From the IMG/VR virus record IMGVR_UViG_3300046011_004076, positions 1 to 22,190 of that record: DNA of 22,190 bases. One strand, given 5' to 3'. The stretch is from a virus. Within the stretch, counting starts at the first letter, position 1, and the number at the start of each line of letters is the position of its first letter. Positions 1 through 6,937 of the stretch are shown in pieces. Made by a program: the position numbers and the translations under genes. The notes under the pieces are model-generated. The model made no database searches. It had not been told where the DNA came from and saw nothing but the letters and a program-made list of their open reading frames with translations.

Positions 1-173
1 GCGGCTGTTATAGCGATACGTTCAATCTGACCTTTAAACGATTGACCACTGGTAGCATACTCGTACTTCTCTTTAAATAGCTGATAACCTCCTGTAATAA
101 ACCAATCTGGTAATAAACCTTGTGCTTGTAATTCTTTTCTTTCTGCTGAAAGTTTTGCGTATTTAGTTGGCAT
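1..173 (-). CDS. nrdA: Ribonucleotide reductase alpha subunit (NrdA), N-terminal fragment
   Basis: The first 57 codons of a gene that runs off the left edge. The translation begins MPTKYAKLSAERKELQ and goes on through GLLPDWFITGGYQLFKEKY and GQIERIAITAA. This is the pattern seen at the N-terminus of phage class Ia ribonucleotide reductase large chains, which reduce ribonucleotides to deoxyribonucleotides in the cytoplasm. The catalytic cysteines lie outside the window. The ATG starts just after the upstream 63-residue gene ends, and NrdB precedes that gene, so the order nrdB - small gene - nrdA supports the call. The start context (ATGCCAACTAAA) is the same as that of the small gene upstream. 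The family call rests on a short stretch but is reinforced by the adjacent NrdB. Confidence 0.85.
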   Translation of the reverse strand, partial: MPTKYAKLSAERKELQAQGLLPDWFITGGYQLFKEKYEYATSGQSFKGQIERIAITA

Positions 174-174
174 T

Positions 175-366
175 TTAATACTCCAGTGATTGTAATAAGT
201 CGTCAGCTAACTCTACTGCACGCCTAGTTGTGCTTAATTCCGCACATTGTCCAGCGGAAAGAAAACCTTGAAGGATTTGTATTGAAAACATCTCACGTTT
301 AGTCAATCCTAAACCAATGTATTCGTCTACTGGAAATACTGGAGAATGTGTATTTTTAGTTGGCAT
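175..366 (-). CDS. Small conserved phage protein (63 aa) between nrdB and nrdA
   Basis: A 63-residue protein beginning MPTKNTHSPVF. Its middle and end, GLTKREMFSIQILQGFL and RRAVELADDLLQSLEY, fit a widespread family of small phage proteins of unknown function (pattern GLTKREYFA..LQG...AVELAD.L). I chose the ATG at 366 because the protein then starts at a family-like position. It overlaps the end of nrdB by 11 bases, and its start context copies that of nrdA. An in-frame ATG at 402 would add 12 residues but has a poor ribosome site. No function is known. Placement between the two reductase genes implies co-expression, not necessarily a shared role. Confidence 0.75.
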   Translation of the reverse strand: MPTKNTHSPVFPVDEYIGLGLTKREMFSIQILQGFLSAGQCAELSTTRRAVELADDLLQSLEY

Positions 367-1345
367 TTTTATATTTACCTTTAATTGTGAATTTAGATTC
401 ATCCCATGCGCGATGATATTCGTTTGACATTCCTACAAAAGCATCATTGAAACCGTAGTTTTTAATTCCACGATAAAAATACTCGGCGATAGGATTAGAC
501 TCAACTACAAATACATCATCGTAACCAAGTCTGTTCATACACAAGTTAATGCGCGATTTGACGAAGTTTTTACCATCTTCTGCTTTATAGTTTTCAGGTT
601 CACCTTTCTCTACTACCATATCGATGATTCTAGCTTCATGCTCATAAATCACATTAGCCATTTCAACAATATCATCCAATAGAGCATCTTCATGCGATGC
701 TTTCAATTTTAACTGCGATTTAAGAGCTTTGAATGACCATGCTCCGACTAATGAATGTAAGTCCTCATCTCGAATGCTGAAGTCGATTGCCTTAACTAAA
801 TTAGGTACTTTGTTCTTACCGTTAGATTGAAAATGTTTCAAATATGAGAATGAAGAATACAACACTGAACCTTCGATCAAACAGAAACCACTGAGCGATA
901 TTAAATCATTCTTACTAGCCGCTACAGATTCAACAAACTCCATTCTCGATTTAAGGGTTTCGTCTTTCACATAGTCAGTATAAAATTCATCCGTGTTCAA
1001 ATGCAGAAGTTCGTTAATCTTATTATAAACTTTCTTATGCACACAATGTTCCATCATTGACGCTGCGGATGCCCATTCTTTAAACTCAGGTCTTTTAAAG
1101 ATTTTAGTATATCTATCAGACCAATAATCTCCAGCTCTAAGCTCGTATAATGTGAATAATTTAAGCGTTGTTATAACGCCGTGTCGCTCTGCTTCTGTAA
1201 AATCGGTAAGAATAGAGTTAATGTCCTTTTCTAAATTCACCTCTTTATGTGTCCAGAAAATATCAAGTTGTTGTTCAGCAAAAGATTCAATCTCAGGATA
1301 CCGAACTACAAACGATTCGGACTTCTCTTGAATATGTGGTTTCAT
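356..1345 (-). CDS. nrdB: Class Ia ribonucleotide reductase beta subunit (NrdB)
   Basis: A 329-residue radical-generating small subunit that works with NrdA to make dNTPs. By alignment to E. coli NrdB, likely di-iron ligands are E99, H103, E158 (in IEGSVLYSSF), E194 and H197 (in IRDEDLH). Y107, four residues after H103, matches the tyrosyl-radical Tyr122. In E. coli the first Glu is three residues before the His, while here it is four (EHCVH), so the first-helix ligands deserve checking. The protein is shorter than E. coli NrdB (about 375 aa), as is common in phages. The start follows a strong site, GGAGGGTAG, directly before ATG, and a 34-residue membrane-protein gene ends one base upstream. 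The call is secure. Confidence 0.95.
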   Translation of the reverse strand: MKPHIQEKSESFVVRYPEIESFAEQQLDIFWTHKEVNLEKDINSILTDFTEAERHGVITTLKLFTLYELRAGDYWSDRYTKIFKRPEFKEWASAASMMEHCVHKKVYNKINELLHLNTDEFYTDYVKDETLKSRMEFVESVAASKNDLISLSGFCLIEGSVLYSSFSYLKHFQSNGKNKVPNLVKAIDFSIRDEDLHSLVGAWSFKALKSQLKLKASHEDALLDDIVEMANVIYEHEARIIDMVVEKGEPENYKAEDGKNFVKSRINLCMNRLGYDDVFVVESNPIAEYFYRGIKNYGFNDAFVGMSNEYHRAWDESKFTIKGKYKNAN

Positions 1346-1450
1346 CTACCCTCCAATCATCTTACTAAACAAACTAACGACACCAATTAAAACACCAATA
1401 TACATCGCACAAACAATCGACATAATTACTCCAGAAATAACTTTAATCAT
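1346..1450 (-). CDS. Predicted small membrane protein (34 aa)
   Basis: A very short gene encoding MIKVISGVIMSIVCAMYIGV and then LIGVVSLFSKMIGG. Almost the whole chain is hydrophobic and could form one transmembrane helix with a basic residue at each end. GAGGATTTTAATA directly before the ATG is a good ribosome-binding site. The gene overlaps the upstream gene by 8 bases (ATGATTAA) and ends one base before the nrdB start codon, filling the gap exactly. This packing, more than the length, argues that it is real. Its function is unknown. Small one-helix phage proteins include holin-like and host-modulating proteins, but nothing here decides between them. Confidence 0.7.
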   Translation of the reverse strand: MIKVISGVIMSIVCAMYIGVLIGVVSLFSKMIGG

Positions 1451-1667
1451 TATTAAAATCCTCAATGTGGTCAATCAACGAATCAAATTCTTTAAGCAAC
1501 TGATTCAAGTCTAACGATGTTTTCTTCAAGTATGGTGTGATTCCATTAGCAATTTGTTTCTTCACATCACGTTCACAGGTTAAGCGACAGAATTCACTAA
1601 TACTTTCACTTTCCCAACCTAACTCTAATAACGCATTACGACCTTGTTGTACTTGTTCTTCATTCAT
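1443..1667 (-). CDS. Hypothetical protein (74 aa)
   Basis: A 74-residue, mostly helical, acidic protein with no family I recognise. It starts MNEEQVQQGRNALLELGW and ends in an acidic tail (HIEDFNND). It contains two cysteines (CRLTC). AGGAGATAG six bases before the ATG is a strong ribosome-binding site. It overlaps the genes on both sides by 8 bases, so it belongs to the same translationally coupled string as the membrane protein downstream and the coiled-coil protein upstream. No membrane segment or enzyme motif is visible. Confidence 0.75.
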   Translation of the reverse strand: MNEEQVQQGRNALLELGWESESISEFCRLTCERDVKKQIANGITPYLKKTSLDLNQLLKEFDSLIDHIEDFNND

Positions 1668-1836
1668 CTTTTCTATCTCCTTCTTCGTTAATTTTAACTT
1701 TTAATTTTTCAATCTGCTCAGTAAGAATCTTATATTTAAACTCTAACGTTTTAACCTGTGCTTGTTTAGCGTGTAAATACTCAGCAACTAGAGCTCGCTG
1801 ATTCTTAGTAGCCGTTAATAAATCTCGATTAGTCAT
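1660..1836 (-). CDS. Predicted coiled-coil small protein (58 aa)
   Basis: A 58-residue protein starting MTNRDLLTATKNQRALVAEY and continuing as a run rich in Lys, Glu, Gln and Leu (KTLEFKYKILTEQIEKLKVK), which reads as one long amphipathic, probably coiled-coil helix. GGAGAGATTTTAG precedes the ATG. It overlaps both neighbours by 8 bases, the repeating junction type of this stretch. I do not recognise a family, and a role cannot be given. Confidence 0.7.
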   Translation of the reverse strand: MTNRDLLTATKNQRALVAEYLHAKQAQVKTLEFKYKILTEQIEKLKVKINEEGDRKDE

Positions 1837-1969
1837 CTAAAATCTCTCCGTTATCATCGAAATCATCTTCTGTGAACTTAGTTTGCATCCAAGAACTAAA
1901 ATGATACAGTTCTTCTGGAGTGAGTAGTGTTTCTTCACAGATTTCAATCATCATCGTTTTGAAGTCCAT
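1829..1969 (-). CDS. Acidic small protein (46 aa)
   Basis: A 46-residue protein, MDFKTMMIEICEETLLTPEE followed by LYHFSSWMQTKF and an acidic end (TEDDFDDNGEILDD). The ATG has a strong ribosome-binding site (AAGGAGTTGTAA). It abuts the stop of the gene upstream and overlaps the gene downstream by 8 bases. Highly acidic small phage proteins sometimes act as DNA mimics or inhibitors of host proteins, but that is speculation here. No motif identifies it. Confidence 0.7.
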   Translation of the reverse strand: MDFKTMMIEICEETLLTPEELYHFSSWMQTKFTEDDFDDNGEILDD

Positions 1970-2209
1970 TTACAACTCCTTGACATTTAGATGCAACTTA
2001 GACACCTCTACTTCATTATGATTACCATCTAAAATAGTATCGTATGAAATAGGATACGTTAATTCTAAATCAGTATAAGCTGAAAAATCATTTTCTTCAA
2101 ACCATATTTGAGCATCTTGTTCACCTTGACCTTCATACCATTTGATAAATGTATCAGCTTGTTCTTGTGTTTTAAACCCTTTCACTAATACCGCGTATTC
2201 GTTGTTCAT
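1970..2209 (-). CDS. Hypothetical protein (79 aa)
   Basis: A 79-residue acidic protein starting MNNEYAVLVKGFKTQEQADT. Residues 5 to about 30 (VLVKGFKTQEQADTFIKWYEGQGEQD) look like a beta-alpha unit in which an aromatic-rich helix follows a short strand, but I recognise no named family. I chose the ATG at 2209, with AGGA nine bases upstream. A TTG two codons earlier sits too close to that site. It overlaps the small gene upstream by 4 bases (ATGA) and abuts the next gene. Confidence 0.75.
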   Translation of the reverse strand: MNNEYAVLVKGFKTQEQADTFIKWYEGQGEQDAQIWFEENDFSAYTDLELTYPISYDTILDGNHNEVEVSKLHLNVKEL

Positions 2210-2322
2210 TCCCAAGTGTCCTTTGTTTCGTTGTGTGACTTTTCAATCACACGTTGTTTTAGTTCAATCAAATCATCACCTAAATAGCTAGACAATACTT
2301 CAACCATTTCGTGATATGACAT
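2206..2322 (-). CDS. Hypothetical microprotein (38 aa)
   Basis: A 38-residue protein, MSYHEMVEVLSSYLGDDLIE followed by LKQRVIEKSHNETKDTWE, probably helical. AGGA lies eight bases before the ATG. It overlaps the gene upstream by 23 bases and the gene downstream by 4, so it fills what would otherwise be a gap. Support is the ribosome site and the packing. There is no recognisable domain. Confidence 0.6.
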   Translation of the reverse strand: MSYHEMVEVLSSYLGDDLIELKQRVIEKSHNETKDTWE

Positions 2323-2560
2323 CGTACATTCCTGCGTTGCATTCGTCAACAAGTTTTTGCAATTGTTCTTCGTCATCTTTGTATTTCTCCATATAGTCCT
2401 GAATCATTCTAACACAATGTACTGTCGCTAGAATATCGTTTGATAGTTTAATCGCTTTATCGCAAGTCATGTGACCTGAAGCAATACTAATCATTGGGTA
2501 AAACACAACCTTATTATTTACTGGTGAAATATACGGTTTTGAATAGGAAATTAAGTTCAT
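2300..2560 (-). CDS. Hypothetical protein (86 aa)
   Basis: An 86-residue protein starting MNLISYSKPYISPVNNKVVF, with a charged helical segment near the end (DYMEKYKDDEEQLQKL). I chose the ATG at 2560 because GGAGAAAAAA stands directly before it. An in-frame TTG four codons upstream overlaps that site. The start overlaps the end of thyX by 4 bases, so translation is probably coupled to ThyX. I know of no family for it. Confidence 0.75.
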   Translation of the reverse strand: MNLISYSKPYISPVNNKVVFYPMISIASGHMTCDKAIKLSNDILATVHCVRMIQDYMEKYKDDEEQLQKLVDECNAGMYDVISRNG

Positions 2561-3288
2561 TTTTTTCTCCAAAACAATAACTTATCTAACCATGACCTTT
2601 CAACTTTAACTTCTTTAGGATGTAGTGATTCCCACACCATAGGGAAATGCTCTTTTACAATAGATTCGTAGACTTTTGCGTACGCTTGAATCTCTCTTTG
2701 TGCGTGACCTTCTGTTCGTAAGCCAATCACTCTTAACATAGCTTGTAATGATACGGTCTCTACAAACTCAATGTATGCAGATTGAGGTAATACTATTCTA
2801 GCAAGCTCTGGAGCTACGTCATTAGCTAACATAAATTCATAAGTTTCTAACGCAACTTTTATACTATTTTCATAAGCCAACTGAACCATTGTATTATTTG
2901 AAACTGGCTCATCTATAGAACCTTGTTTTACTTTCTCAGCTCTGGCTCGCCATGTATCAGGTGTAAATACCTGCGGTAAGTAGTCAACGTATCTGCGAGA
3001 TTCCTCATTGCGTACGATACCTACAGTGGATTTAAACCATTGTCTGGCTGTAAATAAGGGCATTAGCATTCTCACTCTAATTTGTGGATGACCAAACGGT
3101 GTCCAATGATTCTCTCTCATAAGATAGTTAATCAGCTTTTGATTTTGTTCATCTGTGAACATTGACGCTTCTTTGTGCATAGATACACGGGCAACATCTA
3201 CCACAATGTCATCATTACCCATTACACCTAACAATTCCACATAACCTATTTCATCTTTAAATAGCGTTTGTTTTTCGTTAATTTTCAT
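2557..3288 (-). CDS. thyX: Flavin-dependent thymidylate synthase (ThyX)
   Basis: A 243-residue FAD-dependent enzyme that methylates dUMP to dTMP using methylene-tetrahydrofolate and NADPH. The family signature RHRxxSxNExSxRY is present in its phage form: R82-Q-W-F-K-S-T, then R93-N-E-E-S-R-R-Y100. Also visible are HWTPFGH (61-67) and the C-terminal LRTEGHAQREIQAYA (190-204). In the signature, the position usually held by His is Ser87 (KST where KHT or RHR is usual), which may lower or alter activity. The length is normal. GGAGAAAGAA precedes the ATG, and both ends overlap neighbours by 4 bases. With NrdA and NrdB it forms a nucleotide-supply set. Confidence 0.93.
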   Translation of the reverse strand: MKINEKQTLFKDEIGYVELLGVMGNDDIVVDVARVSMHKEASMFTDEQNQKLINYLMRENHWTPFGHPQIRVRMLMPLFTARQWFKSTVGIVRNEESRRYVDYLPQVFTPDTWRARAEKVKQGSIDEPVSNNTMVQLAYENSIKVALETYEFMLANDVAPELARIVLPQSAYIEFVETVSLQAMLRVIGLRTEGHAQREIQAYAKVYESIVKEHFPMVWESLHPKEVKVERSWLDKLLFWRKK

Positions 3289-3350
3289 TTCTTTCTCCGA
3301 ATGGTAATTTTAGCAGTCTGACCTTTCTTCAGCTTAATCGTTGTTTTCAT
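3285..3350 (-). CDS. Basic microprotein (21 aa) between helicase and thyX
   Basis: A 21-codon reading frame encoding a strongly basic peptide, MKTTIKLKKGQTAKITIRRK plus a final Lys. GAGGAAATCA before the ATG is a good ribosome-binding site. It overlaps the helicase gene by 17 bases and thyX by 4 (ATGA), so it bridges them. Alternating polar and hydrophobic residues suggest a beta hairpin, and the charge suggests nucleic-acid binding, but both are inference. It could instead be only a leader that brings ribosomes to thyX. Confidence 0.5.
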   Translation of the reverse strand: MKTTIKLKKGQTAKITIRRKK

Positions 3351-5046
3351 TGATTTCCTCAATCATCGGTTTAACATCTGTAATTTCAATATCTGAAACT
3401 CTATCATACGAACCATTCTTAGTGACGTAGATTCTTTCAGGTACAGCTAATTGTTGCACATAATATAACGCTTCGTCAACTGATTTAGGAAAGTATCCTG
3501 CGCATCTTTTATACCACCAACTCATCCCAATACCTTTAGCTCTGCCTTCAAAGGTAACGTATTCTGTCACGGTTAAATAACCTGTGTGATAAGTTACTTT
3601 TAAGCTAGTGTTACCAGACTTTTTAGAATAATGTGACGCATAACTCACGTTAGTCACATCTAACCAAGTATTAGAAGATTGTCGCACAATATCTGTTCTA
3701 GGTTTAGTAGCGATGACTTCTTTTTCGCTTGCGGTGTGGGTGATTTTGACTTGTACTGGAAACTCTTTTCCACAACAAGGACATTCGCGTACAGTAGGGT
3801 GTGAAATAGTACCACATACATCACAGGTTCTAACTGGAGCTGTTCCAGACCCGCCTTCTTTTTTCTTTTTAGGTATCACTGGTTCGTTCACACAACCTAA
3901 CCTCGATACCGTACCTGCGAAATCCAAACACAATGCTCCTTTAGGTTTAGAACCTGCTGCAATTGCAGATAATCGTCCTTCTTTGGTTGTTAAATCAAAA
4001 CCTTTTGCATACACAGGTCTTGTTAATCGTCCGTAACGCTGAATATATCTTGACGTAGAAGTAGTTGGAGCTAAGTCAATCAACATATCTAATTGTGGGA
4101 TATTAGTTCCTGTTGACAACACCATCATATTCACGGCGCATCTGTACTTCATATCCTTAAAATCTTGAATAGCTTTATCTCTTTCTTCGTCACTCATTTT
4201 AGAATGAATCGCCACACTAGGTATGTTAAATTCATTATTAAGCATATCTGTTATGTGAATAACGTGTTCAATAGAGGTAGCAAAACAAATCCAACTTAAT
4301 CTATCTTTCCCATATACTACGGCTTCTCTCAACGCTTCTCTAGTTACCTCAATCTTATCTACCGCTTCAGCTAATTGTTTTTGATTGTAATCTCCTGCTG
4401 TGATTTTAACATTAGATACATCTAATTGTGTCACGGTTTTTTTGCTGGTAAGATTTGCTAAATAACCTTCCTCAATAAACCAATTAAACCATTCAAAACT
4501 CGTTAAATCGATAGAAAAACCATTGAAAATAGGGTGATTTTCGGTAATTAGACCGTGACCCAACCTGTAGCAAGTTGCTGATAACCCTACCACCTTTAGA
4601 TATTTATTTCTTTCTTCCAATCGTCTAATAAACTTAACATAGGTAGTTTCTTCTTTTGCATCGCATGAGTGCGCTTCATCTACAATAACTAAATCAATTT
4701 TACCTAAAATATCTGGTTTATTACAAATACTACCGATACCTGCAAATGTAATTTGACCAATATCTTTAGAACCTAAGCCTGCTGAATAAATTGCAGTAGG
4801 TGCAGTTTTCCATAATTTTAAAAGTTCATCGTGGTCTTGTTGTACCAACTCTTTTACATGGCTTACAACTAAAATTCTCAGTCTTGGAAAATCAAACAGT
4901 AGTTTCTTTATTAAACCAGCTATACATCCTGCTTTACCTGTACCTGTTGGAGCTGCAATAACTGGATTCCCTAACCCTGCTCTAAGGTATTTTAAGGTTT
5001 CGTCGATAGCTAGAACTTGATAATCTCGTAATATGTATTCAGACAT
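3334..5046 (-). CDS. Superfamily 2 DEAH-box helicase with C-terminal zinc finger
   Basis: A 570-residue SF2 helicase, probably acting in replication, recombination or branch migration. Motifs in order: LRDYQ (6-10), a Walker A loop APTGTGK (32-38), DEAH (123-126), SAT (156-158), and a C-terminal RecA-like lobe with STGTNIPQLDMLI and motif VI QRYGRLTRP. About residues 407-428 hold CDVCG...CPCCG, a four-cysteine zinc ribbon. The Walker A lysine is followed by Ala (GKA), where helicases normally have Thr or Ser to bind magnesium; this is unusual. An HNH gene overlaps the start by 8 bases, and I see no clear Shine-Dalgarno before this ATG. It resembles UvsW-like or generic phage helicases; the exact role is open. 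Confidence 0.9.
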   Translation of the reverse strand: MSEYILRDYQVLAIDETLKYLRAGLGNPVIAAPTGTGKAGCIAGLIKKLLFDFPRLRILVVSHVKELVQQDHDELLKLWKTAPTAIYSAGLGSKDIGQITFAGIGSICNKPDILGKIDLVIVDEAHSCDAKEETTYVKFIRRLEERNKYLKVVGLSATCYRLGHGLITENHPIFNGFSIDLTSFEWFNWFIEEGYLANLTSKKTVTQLDVSNVKITAGDYNQKQLAEAVDKIEVTREALREAVVYGKDRLSWICFATSIEHVIHITDMLNNEFNIPSVAIHSKMSDEERDKAIQDFKDMKYRCAVNMMVLSTGTNIPQLDMLIDLAPTTSTSRYIQRYGRLTRPVYAKGFDLTTKEGRLSAIAAGSKPKGALCLDFAGTVSRLGCVNEPVIPKKKKEGGSGTAPVRTCDVCGTISHPTVRECPCCGKEFPVQVKITHTASEKEVIATKPRTDIVRQSSNTWLDVTNVSYASHYSKKSGNTSLKVTYHTGYLTVTEYVTFEGRAKGIGMSWWYKRCAGYFPKSVDEALYYVQQLAVPERIYVTKNGSYDRVSDIEITDVKPMIEEINENND

Positions 5047-5599
5047 TATTAGTACCGTAATTAGTAAATTCTTTATGAAATGATTCTCTAGCTAACATTA
5101 CCGCTTCTGCTGCTTGCTCTTTTGTTTTAAATCTACCTATCCTATATTGTTTTCTATTAAACCCTATAGATGCGTTCCATAAACCATACCATTTATCAAA
5201 AGAAACTCCTTTATAACCAGATGTATTATTTTTATTCAACCCTACGTTATATTGATTCTGTGCATTATTTGCTTCTCTCAAGTTTTCAAAACGATTGTCC
5301 AACTTATCACCATTTATATGGTCGATTTGGTCAGTAGGGTCGCTACCAGTAACCAATTTCCATACAATTCTATGATTTCTATAAGATTTTAAATTTATAA
5401 TTACACTCAAGTATCTACCTCCGCTAACACTACCTGCTACTGTATTAGCCATACGAGCATTCATTATCTTCATCATGCGGTTGGTTTTAAAATGACTTAA
5501 AGGTCTTTCTTTCCAGTATAGACTTCCAGTTATTTCATCGTAATTGAAACATTCTTTTAGATATTCTTGACTTGGTAATTCAATGTATTTTTGAGCCAT
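5039..5599 (-). CDS. HNH homing endonuclease with AP2 DNA-binding domain
   Basis: A 186-residue, probably selfish, site-specific endonuclease. The N-terminal section carries ITGSLYWKERPLSHF; the HNH core (about 76-110) reads NHRIVWKLVTG and then IDHINGDKLDNRFENLR. The AP2/ERF-like domain (about 125-172) reads NTSGYKGVSFDKWYGLWNAS and then FKTKEQAAEA. Its N-terminus is closely similar to that of the double HNH-AP2 protein at 7181-8284 (28 of 34 aligned residues identical). It lies between a terminator and the helicase, overlapping the helicase start by 8 bases, as expected for a mobile insertion. GAGG sits 12 bases before the ATG, a rather long spacing. Confidence 0.93.
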   Translation of the reverse strand: MAQKYIELPSQEYLKECFNYDEITGSLYWKERPLSHFKTNRMMKIMNARMANTVAGSVSGGRYLSVIINLKSYRNHRIVWKLVTGSDPTDQIDHINGDKLDNRFENLREANNAQNQYNVGLNKNNTSGYKGVSFDKWYGLWNASIGFNRKQYRIGRFKTKEQAAEAVMLARESFHKEFTNYGTNNV

Positions 5600-5645
5600 T
5601 ATCTTTAATTCCTCTATAGCATTAAGGTAATTGTGATTAGCATTT

Positions 5646-5699
5646 TAAAAATACGGTCAGGCTTGCTAAAGGCTTTTCGTCCGCTAAAACTAGACCGTA
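5646..5699 (-). terminator. Rho-independent terminator before the HNH-AP2 gene
   Basis: On the minus strand the arms TACGGTC and GACCGTA (7 bp, 5693-5699 with 5652-5658) enclose a 34-base loop that can fold further, and are followed at once by TTTTT. It sits in the 114-base gap after the gene ending at 5714 and before the HNH gene. It should stop or reduce read-through into the HNH gene and helicase. No convincing promoter follows it; TGCTATAG at about 5615 is only a weak extended -10. Confidence 0.7.
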
Positions 5700-5713
5700 C
5701 ACAAATTGTATCA

Positions 5714-5977
5714 CTACATCATATAAACTTCAATACTTCCTGTACTAGCGTTAATAGCTCGCATCACATCTCTCATGTGATTCTTAGTATTCATCGAACC
5801 GCCTTGAATTGATTTGCACCACTCAAAGTACATAAAGATAGCGCGTACCGCTTTCTTACCTTCTAACTTTGCCTTCTGACCTTTACTTGTCATTAAACAC
5901 ATATAGGTAATGTAAGTAGGTGTTTGCCACAAATCGACATTAACACCGTCTACTCGTAAATTAAGATTCATACTCAT
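5714..5977 (-). CDS. Hypothetical protein (87 aa)
   Basis: An 87-residue protein starting MSMNLNLRVDGVNVDLWQTP. A basic middle (SKGQKAKLEGKKAVRA) precedes an aromatic helix (IFMYFEWCKSI). I chose the ATG at 5977, which has GGAG seven bases upstream. An ATG at 5998 would add seven residues but lacks a site. It overlaps the gene upstream by 17 bases and is the last gene before the terminator. Its family is unknown to me. Confidence 0.75.
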   Translation of the reverse strand: MSMNLNLRVDGVNVDLWQTPTYITYMCLMTSKGQKAKLEGKKAVRAIFMYFEWCKSIQGGSMNTKNHMRDVMRAINASTGSIEVYMM

Positions 5978-6227
5978 AATCAAACTCCACTTTAGCATTT
6001 TTAAACAATTTTACGAACTGTAAGACTTTATCTTTTGACTCAAACCACAATTTGTCTTCAGACCAACGTCCTTTATCGTAAGGGAAGCATAAATAACCGC
6101 CATAATCTTTATTAGCCACAAGGTTGTCGAACTTCTTACTGTGTTCTAAGAACAACCTAACTGAAATGTCAGGACTTAGTTCGTCTAGCTTTGCTAACAC
6201 TTTCGCTTTCTTACCTTTCAAAGTCAT
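5961..6227 (-). CDS. Hypothetical protein (88 aa)
   Basis: An 88-residue protein with a basic N-terminus (MTLKGKKAKVLAKLDELSPD) and a later GGYLCFPYDKGRWSEDKLWF segment rich in aromatics. GAGGTTGGCAA precedes the ATG. It overlaps both neighbours by 17 bases, so the three genes from 5714 to 6474 form one tight string. No domain that I recognise and no membrane segment. Confidence 0.75.
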   Translation of the reverse strand: MTLKGKKAKVLAKLDELSPDISVRLFLEHSKKFDNLVANKDYGGYLCFPYDKGRWSEDKLWFESKDKVLQFVKLFKNAKVEFDYEYES

Positions 6228-6474
6228 TTGCCAACCTCATAAAATCAATGTGACTTAACATACTCTCCCATTGCTGCGTTGCGTAAATAACTCTACCGCT
6301 ACAGACTAGGATTCGTTCTTTAACGCCTTCGGTATCTTCGGTAAGCCATGCTTGATACCCGTACAGTTTGCATTCTTTCAGATAATCATTTACATTTTCA
6401 TCATCCCAAAACTTAATTCCTTGTGAACTTGTGAAATATGGTTCTGTATTAAATACATCGCTAGCTAGACGCAT
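6211..6474 (-). CDS. Hypothetical protein (87 aa)
   Basis: An 87-residue soluble protein starting MRLASDVFNTEPYFTSSQGI. It has a WDDENVNDYLKECKLYGYQA segment and ends HIDFMRLANDFER. AAGGAAATTAA before the ATG is a clear ribosome site. It overlaps the gene upstream by 14 bases and the gene downstream by 17. I do not recognise the family. Confidence 0.75.
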   Translation of the reverse strand: MRLASDVFNTEPYFTSSQGIKFWDDENVNDYLKECKLYGYQAWLTEDTEGVKERILVCSGRVIYATQQWESMLSHIDFMRLANDFER

Positions 6475-6937
6475 TTAATTTCCTTCGTTCTTCCATCTTC
6501 TTCTCAAACGCTAACTGTCTATCCAATGCTAATTTACCATTCTCTTTAGCACACTTGATTAACAATTCGACATCTTGACAACCATAATCTGGATTGCTGA
6601 CTGATTTCCACTCACCACGTTTATTCTTTTCAAGTAAGAAATACGAATCGTCAAAAAAGTAATTACCGATAAATGAATTTAAATCTTCAATAATAAAACT
6701 ATTACTGTAAGGACTGTATTGTAAATCTATTCCTGAAATATCCCACACTAACATTCGCATTGCTGACGTAATGCTGTGAGTTAGTTCTAGATAATCATCA
6801 CTGCCGTTCAAAATAATATCCAAGAACTCTGCAATATCAGGTCTATCTATACAAGCGTCTCCTAACATAGTCAAGTGATTGTTCATTGCGTTAGTAGTTC
6901 TCTCTCTAAGCAATTCTATATTTTCGCACACTCTCAT
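6461..6937 (-). CDS. Hypothetical protein (158 aa)
   Basis: A 158-residue protein, larger than its neighbours. It starts MRVCENIELLRERTTNAMNN, has an acidic middle with SGIDLQYSPYSNSFIIEDL, and ends with a basic helix (ALDRQLAFEKKMEERRKLN). A strong ribosome site (TGGAGGATTTGAA) precedes the ATG. Overlaps are 4 bases upstream and 14 downstream. It has no recognised domain, signal peptide or membrane segment. The C-terminal charged helix could bind nucleic acid or a partner; that is inference. Confidence 0.75.
   Translation of the reverse strand: MRVCENIELLRERTTNAMNNHLTMLGDACIDRPDIAEFLDIILNGSDDYLELTHSITSAMRMLVWDISGIDLQYSPYSNSFIIEDLNSFIGNYFFDDSYFLLEKNKRGEWKSVSNPDYGCQDVELLIKCAKENGKLALDRQLAFEKKMEERRKLNASS

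Noticed and set aside
3713-4036. Plus-strand open frame of 107 codons
   Set aside because: It is opposite the helicase zinc-finger region, has no ribosome site, and no other gene here is on the plus strand.
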